DNA from: Eucommia ulmoides
Taxonomy: Eukaryota > Streptophyta > Magnoliopsida > Garryales > Eucommiaceae
Direction of reading: 5' to 3'
NCBI GenBank assembly: GCA_016647705.1
Contig: CM028340.1
Span: 10,679,001-10,743,000, forward strand
DNA length: 64,000 nt
In this document: positions 57,244 to 64,000 of the stretch, one piece after another
Position numbering within the stretch: position 1 is the stretch's first letter
How the letters are laid out: each line of letters begins with the position of its first letter
Translations under genes and position numbers: made by a program
The notes under the pieces: generated by a model
What the model was told of the DNA's origin: nothing
What the model saw: only the letters and a program-made list of their open reading frames with translations
Database searches by the model: none

Positions 57244-59278
57244 TATTGATCCCAAGACTTTGATGAGCAATTAAGTATTAATGTTTTGGTAGAACTAATA
57301 TTTGATCAAGTGTTTCAGTGATTTAAAGTTCCAGTAATGAAGATGTCAAATAAAATGAATGCTTAATGAAGATATCAAGATGATGAAGAAATATTAAGAG
57401 TTTGAAGAAATTAGGGAAAACAGCCCAGATAAATATTAACTTTTAATATCCCATTTAGGAACACACACATGGCACAAAATGAATCTTATCTTTTATGTGT
57501 GTTTTTGTTAAGTATATTTATTTGCTCATATGTGAATTAAAAAGAAATATTTTTGAATGACTAAAAGGGAATATAAGAATATTAGTGGAGCTTATTTAAA
57601 TATAAAAATGGATAAAGGGACAAAATCGTAAAAGAAAGTAGGTTAAAAACGAGATCAGAAAAGTGATTCAGAAGGAGGCAGTCGACTGAGGAGTTGACCA
57701 AAGAAGAAAGATGAAACATCCTAAATTGAAGAGTTGACTAACCAGCCGACCTATAAAAACATCTGAACTCTCTGAATCTACGAGTCGATCAAGCGATCGA
57801 CCAGCGAAAGCATGACAAACTTTCTAAATCTGCGAGTCGACCAAGCAGTCGACCTATAATCGTTGCGGCGTTAGGTAGTTGACTGAATGTGCTAGTTCAA
57901 GATATTGTTTGATCCGATTTTAAATCCAAAAGTAGCCATTTTTTGTTAGGATTTGAGAGAGATTTAAGAGATATTTTCTATATTTAAGATATGGTTCATA
58001 TACTAATTAAATCCTTTCAATATGGTTCATTAAATATTAATGTTTCTCAATTTGGGATTTAATTGAAAGTTTTAAAAGTTGTTATTAAGTGAAATTGAAC
58101 CTAAATAAAGTCCTAATATTATAAGGGGTCTATAAGAGTATTTTATTGTCATGATACTTGTAAGGCTGATTACATATGCCTTTATATAGACTTGCAAATT
58201 TTCTGAGTAACGTTAATCATTTTAAGATAGATAATCAATTTATATCATTTTGAGAGAACTTTTATAAGAGTTATCATTCTAAGTCATTGAAAGCTGTTCT
58301 AAGAGTGATTCTGATAATCAACTGTGATCAAGTTTTGCTGATACCAGAATTAAAGCTACATTGTTCTAATCATTAATACTGTGAATTCCTGGTGAGATCT
58401 TTCCATACTGATTATTGCTTGTTTATTATTTTATATTTGGAAATTGATCTTAGAAATTGTTTTTGATTTTTGAAGAAAATAAGTTTTTCAAACAATTTCT
58501 TGAATCTGATTACGTACTCCAATTTGCTACCCATATCTTGCTAAAATTAGATTTCTGCATCTCACATATTTCTATAATTAATTGAGATATTGATTGAGTT
58601 TTTATTTATCTGGGGTGGTAGAAGCTCCGAGTGAGATTTACTTATCAATTTATGTATTGGTGAGTTGTGACGGATTAAATATCATTGGGGATATTTAATC
58701 AAGGGTAGAAGGGTTTTAGTCTCTTTCTGTAAAGAGATTAAGGTAGTGATTCTTCCTGGATAAGAATTGTGTTTTTGTTTTGAGTGATTTTGTAACGGTT
58801 CAATTCTTCCCGGGTAAAAGGATATTTGGAGTGTTTTGGTGAGGTTGTGATTCTTGAACCTCGTGTTAAAAAGAATTAGGTTATTCTTTAGCCTGTAAAA
58901 AGTAGAGGTTATTCCTTAGCCTGGGAAAATGAAATTGTAAAGGTTGATTCTGAGCCTGTAAAATAATCGGTGTGTGGGTTTGGTTCCTAATTTTAAAGGA
59001 ATCTTTGTTTTAGTAGGTGCGACCTCCGTGAAGTTCGGGGGACTGGATTAGCCTAGAGTAGCTTGGTGAACCAGTATAAATCTCTGGTGTGTTACTTTCT
59101 TAATTTGTTTATTTTTATTGTTTGGGTGTGTACTTAGATTTATTTTAATTCTGCTGTGATATAAAGATAATAATTAATTTAGGCATAAAATTAATTATTT
59201 GTTTTATTCAAGTATATTCTAATAATATTTTTTAATTACCCAATTCACCCCCCTCTTGGGTATTCTACTAGGTCAACA
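57244..59278 (+). repeat. 5' LTR of element D, 2.0 kb
   Basis: It begins TATTGATCCCAAGACTTTG (mutated TG) and ends CTTGGGTATTCTACTAGGTCAACA. It contains the GTCGACC array at 57680-57890 and a TATA-like CCTTTATATAGACTTG near 58189. Family blocks shared with the other copia LTRs include GGTGGTAGAAGCTCCGAGTGAGA near 58613. Confidence 0.9.
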
Positions 59279-59279
59279 A

Positions 59280-59294
59280 TTGGCTTCAGAGCTG
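59280..59294 (+). other. Primer-binding site, tRNA-iMet type
   Basis: TGGCTTCAGAGCTGG lies one base inside the LTR. It differs at two positions from the usual copia primer site TGGTATCAGAGCTGG. Confidence 0.8.
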
Positions 59295-59328
59295 GTTTAA
59301 CTCGAATTTATTAGCTAACAAAGTTCAT

Positions 59329-60342
59329 ATGGATTGTCCTGATTTTGAAATTATGTGCGCTACTGTTAACTCTGCCTCTCCTAATAGTCATTGTTTTGAT
59401 CATGATTCTAATATTATTTTCAATGATGAGAATGCAGATAAAGCTATTAAGACACTTATTGCTCTTAGTTATGTTTTTGGAAAAGAGAATTTTAAATTAG
59501 AGCAAAAGATTGCAACTCTTGAAAACAAGAAGTTTAGTACTATCAAATCTCTCAAGAAAAAGAATTTGGACAAATATTTTGAAACTATTGAGTTTAAAAA
59601 CGCTTTATCAGAAATCAGCAAGTTGTATGATAAAGTTGAGTCTCTTGAGGATGAGACTGAGGTTTTGAAAAACGATTTTTATGATCTTCAACAGAATGAA
59701 TTTAAAAGAAAAAATCTTGAAACTTTGAATGAGGCTTTGAGTATTGAATTAAACAATACAAGGTGTGAGCTTGATAGAGCTCGTTTGAAAATCTATTATG
59801 TTGAAAATGAGTGTCAAATTCTTAATAATGATCTTGAATTTATGTATAAAAAGAATTTTGGTCTACAAGTAAACGTTAGTACCAATGAAAGATTACTTGA
59901 GAAGACTCAAAAGGAGCTTAGGGAAGTAATGGATAAATTCAAGGGTATTGAAAGTACTAAATGTTTTGAAAAACCAATAGTTACTAAAACCGCTTCTCAA
60001 AATCGCAGAAAATCTTATGCTCCGGTAAGAAACACTGACTATTCGAAGAGGCGTACTATCAGTATTAAGTGTTTCTATTGTGGTAAATTTGGCCACTATG
60101 AAAACTCTTGTTATTTATTGCATGGTTACCATGTCGGATCCAGAAATAACTGGATACAAAAAAGAGAAAATTTTGATGCAGGTACAAATCAGAGATTCAA
60201 ACAAAAGTACAATGAATATCACGTAACGACAAAGAGATATGAACAGACAATAAGGTACAATGAATATGTTATGCCAAAGAAGGAATTAAGGTTCAATGTA
60301 TCTATTAAGAAGAATAAGCACGTGCCAAATACAAGAGTATAA
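59329..60342 (+). CDS. Gag-type protein with coiled coil and zinc knuckle (element D)
   Basis: An intact 337-codon frame starts at an ATG 35 bp after the PBS. Residues 45-210 are strongly charged with heptad-like Leu/Ile spacing (for example KNALSEISKLYDKVESLEDE), predicting a coiled coil. A zinc knuckle follows at about 244-257 (CFYCGKFGHYENSC, CX2CX4HX4C), then a basic Arg/Lys/Tyr-rich tail. This is the C-terminal architecture of Sirevirus gag, which packages element RNA in virus-like particles. The globular UBN2-type N-terminal part seen in element A (KFDGSFFKRW) is missing, so the gag is shortened. The open frame over 1 kb, amid otherwise broken elements, suggests recent activity or selection. 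No frameshift or pol extension follows. Confidence 0.88.
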   Translation: MDCPDFEIMCATVNSASPNSHCFDHDSNIIFNDENADKAIKTLIALSYVFGKENFKLEQKIATLENKKFSTIKSLKKKNLDKYFETIEFKNALSEISKLYDKVESLEDETEVLKNDFYDLQQNEFKRKNLETLNEALSIELNNTRCELDRARLKIYYVENECQILNNDLEFMYKKNFGLQVNVSTNERLLEKTQKELREVMDKFKGIESTKCFEKPIVTKTASQNRRKSYAPVRNTDYSKRRTISIKCFYCGKFGHYENSCYLLHGYHVGSRNNWIQKRENFDAGTNQRFKQKYNEYHVTTKRYEQTIRYNEYVMPKKELRFNVSIKKNKHVPNTRV

Positions 60343-60835
60343 CAGCAACAAGCTCTATATGTGAGAGCTGACAAAACTCATCCACAACAAATGGAAAAAT
60401 ACCAGCACAAGAAAAGATTAATTTACAAAGTTGGGCCAAAGTAGCATGAAGGAACAAACAAAAGAAAAAATGTTCCTACTGAATCAGCTTAAAGAAATGA
60501 TGTCTCTAAGAAGGAGGAAATCAAGGTGAAAAATCAAGTATTGGTGAAATCAAAGGATGTAAAATCAGAAATTAGTAATCCATCTAAGGTACACACACCA
60601 CTTGCTCCCAAAGATGATCCAAGTATGTCAAAATTCTTAAAGTTTAAGTTTGTTAATTTTGTTAAGGAAACTGAGCCCGTTCATTTTGAAATTTAGACGT
60701 TTACAAATGTGTGTGTGTGTGTGTGTTGAAATATGTGAGTAAATTCTTTAAAATATATGTGGATCAAAATAGGAGGTAAAAAAAATTGAGCTAAAAAGAT
60801 CAAATTAGGTTTGAATGCATAAAATCGAACAAAAC
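60343..60835 (+). other. Gag-downstream non-coding stretch, possible decayed coding
   Basis: Lys-rich short frames at 60470-60680 (for example VKNQVLVKSKDVKSEISNPS) lead to a (GT)n tract at 60709-60725. No protease or integrase motif is present. Confidence 0.5.
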
Positions 60836-61268
60836 AGAAAAAACCAGTCGACTAATTAGTCGACCAAAGGTTTCAGGTATGAATCCCAAGAGTCACTCTG
60901 ACTCAATCAGTCAACTGAGTGGTCGACCGATTGTTTTGGGATATAAAAATCAGACTTCTTTAATTCATTTCATTCGAACCCCAAAACCCTTTTTCTCTCA
61001 AAACCTTTTCTCTCCCAAGTTCGCCCGAGCCTAAATCTCATGAAATCAGTCCATTTCGTCTCAGATCTGAAGAAGTTTTGGATGAATCAACAAGCCTAAG
61101 GCTCGAATTACTGTTGAAAGTGTTCTCTCTCGCGCGAAACAGGTTGGTCTTCTCTCATTGTAGGGTTTCGGTTGTTCTTGCGGATTGACCTTAGTTTTGT
61201 TTATTTATTTTCAGATTAGTTGGTTGTTTAGCATTGATTTATTGATATATTCTAGTTTGGTTTCTTGA
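60836..61268 (+). promoter_or_regulatory. LTR-like or promoter-like segment upstream of the captured ORF
   Basis: GTCGAC-type palindromes (AGTCGACTAATTAGTCGACC near 60846 and GTGGTCGACCGATTG near 60920) precede a TATA-like GGGATATAAAAATC (about 60937). A pyrimidine-rich leader with TCTCTC runs follows. A donor-like CAG|GTTGGT (about 61141) and an acceptor-like TATTTTCAG|ATTAG (about 61215) could bound a 5' intron. This resembles the 5' end of a transcription unit carried inside the element; it is inferred from layout only. Confidence 0.4.
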
Positions 61269-62137
61269 GATTGTGCAAAAATACCTATAATCAAGAGTCG
61301 TGCGAATAGGCCTAAGTTTGACACTGTTCGCTTTCGAAGTGAAGAGGTCGAGAGAAAATACAATGATGAATTTGTCAATCGAAGGGTGTTAGGCTACAAA
61401 CCCACTAATTTTGTTGAGTTAAAAGAGAAGAACATTGATATTGAAGTTTATTTTAGAAATTTGGGATGGATTGAGTTTGTCAATCAAAAAGAAGAGTGGA
61501 TGCCACAAGGGGTACGAATGTTTTACAGTAATATGACCTTCAATGATCTTGAAATTAAATCTTTTGTTAAAGGAATAGTAATTCGTTTCGATGCGATATT
61601 GTTTAGCCACGTTTTGGGATTTCCAAGAGGAGATGTATTTCCATTTAATACTTCTCATTGGCTTTCAAGAAATTTTAATAGAAGGCCAATTGCAGAAAAA
61701 TTTGATTTAGAGGAAGACAAAGCAGACTCGTTATCCATTGAGCATCGATTTTTTCACTTAGTGCTAACCTATTCGGTTGTGCCTAGAGAGGAAGGCATGC
61801 TAACGTGAACGACTTTGATTTGTACTTGATGAATGAAATTGTGGAAGGGATAAAACTGAACTTACCCCATATCATGATGGAGCATATGATGCATCAAGTT
61901 AACAAACCCTCAGGAATACTACCCCACACAGATGCACTTCAGAAAATATTTGATCATTTTGGAATAATGGTTGATCCAGATGAGCAGAGGTTTAGAACAA
62001 TGACACTAGGGTGGATTAATATGCAAAATGCATCGTCGATGGGGTATGAGTTCAAAAGAAATGGATGGATAAAGAAGAAGTCTCAGAAAATGCAAAGAGT
62101 GCAGGCTATAGATGAGGAAGAAAAAGAAAATGAATGA
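61269..62137 (+). pseudogene. Captured PF20167-like 'putative plant transposon protein' ORF, one frameshift
   Basis: The frame is open from 61269, without ATG at its start, reading FDTVRFRSEEVERKYNDEF, then LGWIEFVNQ and PQGVRMFYSNM. It continues with VKGIVIRFDAILFSHVLGFP. At about 61803-61808 a TGA and a one-base frame change occur. The sequence resumes as NDFDLYLMNEIVEGIKLNLP and GILPHTDALQKIFDHFGI, ending at 62137 after a charged tail. The pattern 'F..RGV..FY.N...', 'V.G..I.FD...'..LG and '..D..L...I..G..INLP' is that of PF20167, a family of unknown function common in plant retroelements and repetitive loci. Total length is about 288 codons. It occupies the place where pol or an env-like ORF would be. 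The product is unlikely unless the frameshift is a sequencing error or is spliced out. Confidence 0.72.
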
Positions 62138-62140
62138 GAG

Positions 62141-62398
62141 ATGAGCTTGGATCAGAAGATGGACTATCTTCATGATCAGATTGATGATTTGAGAATTCAT
62201 ACGGATTTGATGGATGGGAGGATGACTGGATTAGAAAATAAAATGGTCCAGATGAATACAAACATAAAAGCTGGATTTGGAAAAATAACGGGAAATCTAG
62301 AACAGATGTTTCAATATATACAGTCTTCTCATCATACTTACCAGCAACAGTATAGTGCCCAACCACATTTTGCCAGACGTCCTATGTATGGGGCATAG
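62141..62398 (+). CDS. Short coiled-coil ORF following the PF20167-like frame
   Basis: An 85-codon frame starts 3 bp after the preceding stop with MSLDQKMDYLHDQIDDLRIH and continues TDLMDGRMTGLENKMVQMNT. Hydrophobic spacing suggests a coiled coil. A Gln/His/Tyr-rich tail stops at 62398. Beyond the TAG the same frame continues Gly/Pro/Gln-rich to about 62550. Proteins with the PF20167 domain often end in a coiled coil and a low-complexity tail, so this is probably the C-terminus of the same captured gene, separated by nonsense mutations. Confidence 0.45.
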   Translation: MSLDQKMDYLHDQIDDLRIHTDLMDGRMTGLENKMVQMNTNIKAGFGKITGNLEQMFQYIQSSHHTYQQQYSAQPHFARRPMYGA

Positions 62399-62550
62399 CA
62401 GTCCTTTGGAGAAACTATTGCAGTAGGATCATTAGGCGCAAGACCATCTGGAGCAGTTCCTTCAACGCCATTCCACCAGTAGATGACTCCTGGACCAATG
62501 ATTCAGCTAGGTGTTCCATATCCGCAGCCGCCAGCCACTAGTATGACATG

Positions 62551-63191
62551 ACTTTATTATCATTTTTCTGGACAAAGTCCTCCTTAGATTTTATCTCTGT
62601 GTTGTTATTCAGATATGATCCACAACAATTTTTTATGGTCTGTAATAATTAATCTAGGTTATTTGGATTTCACTAATTGTTAGTGTTTAGAGTTTAATGA
62701 ATTGCCTAGACTTGATCCAATTGGTTAGATTTATTATCTCTAATGATAATCCACATCCTATTTGTTAAAATGGTTTTGATATGATAAATTTTTTTAAATT
62801 TGAGTTGATGTGGTATTTATTTATAAAGAAAATGTTTTATGCTTAAAAAGAGATTAATTTTTTAAAAAATTGATCTAATGAGCTTATTATTATGTTGCCT
62901 AGAGTTTGTTATTTTCTCCTTCCTACCTAAATTTGTTTTTGAAGATGACAAAGGGGGAGAAATGAGTGATGTTTTATTTAGAGGGAGTATTCTAAAACTG
63001 TGGTTTAATAAAAAGGGAGAAATTTAAAAATTGTGCTTTATTGAGTATTTTTTAAATTGTGCATTATTGACATATTCATTGTGATGCTTTAATGAGTTAA
63101 AGAACCCGTTCTCAGATTTAGGGGGAGTGCGGTTATATTTTATTTTAAAAAAAATATCAAAGTTAATTGTCATCATAAAAAAGGAGGAGAT
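62551..63191 (+). promoter_or_regulatory. 3' untranslated region with multiple polypurine tracts (element D)
   Basis: CAAAGGGGGAGAAATG (62949-62964), TTAGGGGGAGTGCGG (about 63118-63132) and AAAAAAGGAGGAGAT (about 63177-63191) precede the 3' LTR. The last one abuts its TG. The stretch 62925-63191 is collinear with 40425-40758 of element B. Confidence 0.8.
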
Positions 63192-64000
63192 TGTTGATCC
63201 CAAGATTTTGATGAACAATTAAGTATTGTTGTTTTGGTGGAACTAATGTTTGATCAAGTGTTTCAGTGATTTAAAGTTCCAGTAATGAAGATGTCAAATG
63301 GAATGGATGCTTAATGAAGATATCAAGATGATGAAAAAGTATTAAAAGTTTGAAGAAATTAGGAAAAACAACCCAGGTAAATATTAACTCTTAATATCCC
63401 ATCTAGTAACACACACATGACACAAAATGAATCTTATTTTTTATGTGTGTTTTTGTTAAGTATATTTATTTGCTCCTATGTGAATTAAAAAGAAATATTT
63501 TTGAATAACTAAAATAGAATATAAGAATATTAGTAGTGCTTATTCAAATATAAAAAAAGATAAAGGGACGAAATTGTAAAAGAAAGTAGGTTAAAAACGA
63601 GATCACAGAAGTGATTCAGAAGGAGGCAGTCGACTGAGGAGTCGACCGGAGAAGAAAGATGAATCATCTTGAATTGAAGAGTCGACCAATCGGTCGACCT
63701 ATGAAAACATCTGAACTCTCTGAATCTGCGAGTCGATCAAGCGGTTGACTAGTGAAAGTATGATAAACTCTCTGAATCTAAGAGTCGACCAAGCGATCGA
63801 CCTATGATCGCTATGGTGATGGTTTGGCTGCAAGCGACGTTGGGCAGTCGACTGAATGTGCTGGTTCATGATATTGTTGATCTGATTTTAAATCCAAAAG
63901 TAGCCATTTTTTGTTAGGATTTGAGAGATATTTAAGGGATATTTTCGATATTTAACATATGGTTCATATACTAATTAAATCCTTTCAATATGGTTCATTA
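63192..64000 (+). repeat. 3' LTR of element D, partial at the window end
   Basis: It begins TGTTGATCCCAAGATTTTGATG and is collinear with 57244 onwards (GTCGACC array at 63627-63855). About 1.2 kb of the LTR should lie beyond the window. By eye it is more than 90% identical to the 5' LTR. Confidence 0.9.

Larger units (their letters stand above)
57244..64000 (+). mobile_element. Non-autonomous Sirevirus-like element D carrying a captured ORF (runs off window)
   Basis: The 5' LTR (57244-59278), PBS, gag-type ORF, a PF20167-like ORF, multiple polypurine tracts and the start of the 3' LTR (63192) are in canonical order. Protease, integrase, RT and RNase H are absent from the 3.9-kb internal region. 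Replication would need enzymes from relatives such as element B, with which it shares LTR and 3' UTR sequence. Confidence 0.88.

Noticed and set aside
61419..62366. Minus frames opposite the PF20167-like ORF
   Set aside because: Shadows of the + strand coding sequence.
1..64000. tRNA or rRNA genes
   Set aside because: No cloverleaf with intact A and B boxes and no rRNA core sequence was noticed on either strand. The only tRNA-related sequences are short primer-binding sites.

Overview
The window is a flowering-plant nuclear sequence, probably pericentromeric or otherwise repeat-packed. It is AT-rich, full of microsatellites, and built almost entirely of transposable elements in nested layers. 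I see no prokaryotic feature and no tRNA or rRNA gene. The species cannot be named from sequence alone. The identifiable families are Sirevirus-like and other Ty1/copia elements, Ty3/gypsy elements with tRNA-Asp-type primer sites, an Ogre/Tat-type element, a chromovirus-like solo LTR, Helitron relics, a DNA-transposon-like element and a large fold-back.

Layout. 1-3 kb: a MITE-like element and a possible spliced host gene or relic on the minus strand. 3.1-6.4 kb: a decayed Helitron RepHel C-terminal half (minus) between 76-bp direct repeats. 6.4-8.5 kb: no recognisable gene, one three-copy tandem repeat. 8.5-14.6 kb: a minus-strand copia element whose pol is split by a 2.7-kb solo LTR (TSD CAATC). 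14.6-18.8 kb: a minus-strand gypsy element with gag, PBS and LTR parts. 18.8-29.2 kb: a DNA-transposon-like element rich in CGTCGC-type motifs. It is interrupted by a complete 5.1-kb non-autonomous LTR element (TSD GTCGC) and also holds a 1.9-kb fold-back and a short spliced-gene candidate. 29.9-38.3 kb: a copia element with one solo LTR in its 5' LTR (TSD AGTAG) and another in its integrase (TSD AAAAT). 38.3-41.3 kb: a Sirevirus-like element with a deleted 5' half. 41.3-43.0 kb: a further LTR of the tRNA-Asp family. 43.0-47.5 kb: the N-terminal half of a Helitron RepHel, split by a copia solo LTR. 47.6-56.9 kb: an Ogre/Tat-like element (minus) with decayed gag, a tandem array and a nested solo LTR (TSD GAGGG). 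57.2-64.0 kb: a non-autonomous Sirevirus-like element with an intact zinc-knuckle gag ORF but no pol. In place of pol it carries a captured PF20167-type (putative plant transposon protein) reading frame. Its 3' LTR runs off the window.

How the pieces relate. Nothing here looks like a cellular pathway or operon. The logic is insertion history: TSDs and interrupted reading frames order at least seven insertions. The points most worth following are the gag-plus-captured-ORF Sirevirus derivative, the 1.9-kb fold-back inside the DNA element, the arrays of short palindromes in two unrelated LTR families, and the spliced reading frame inside the DNA element. Boundaries marked approximate were judged by eye; identities were estimated, not computed.
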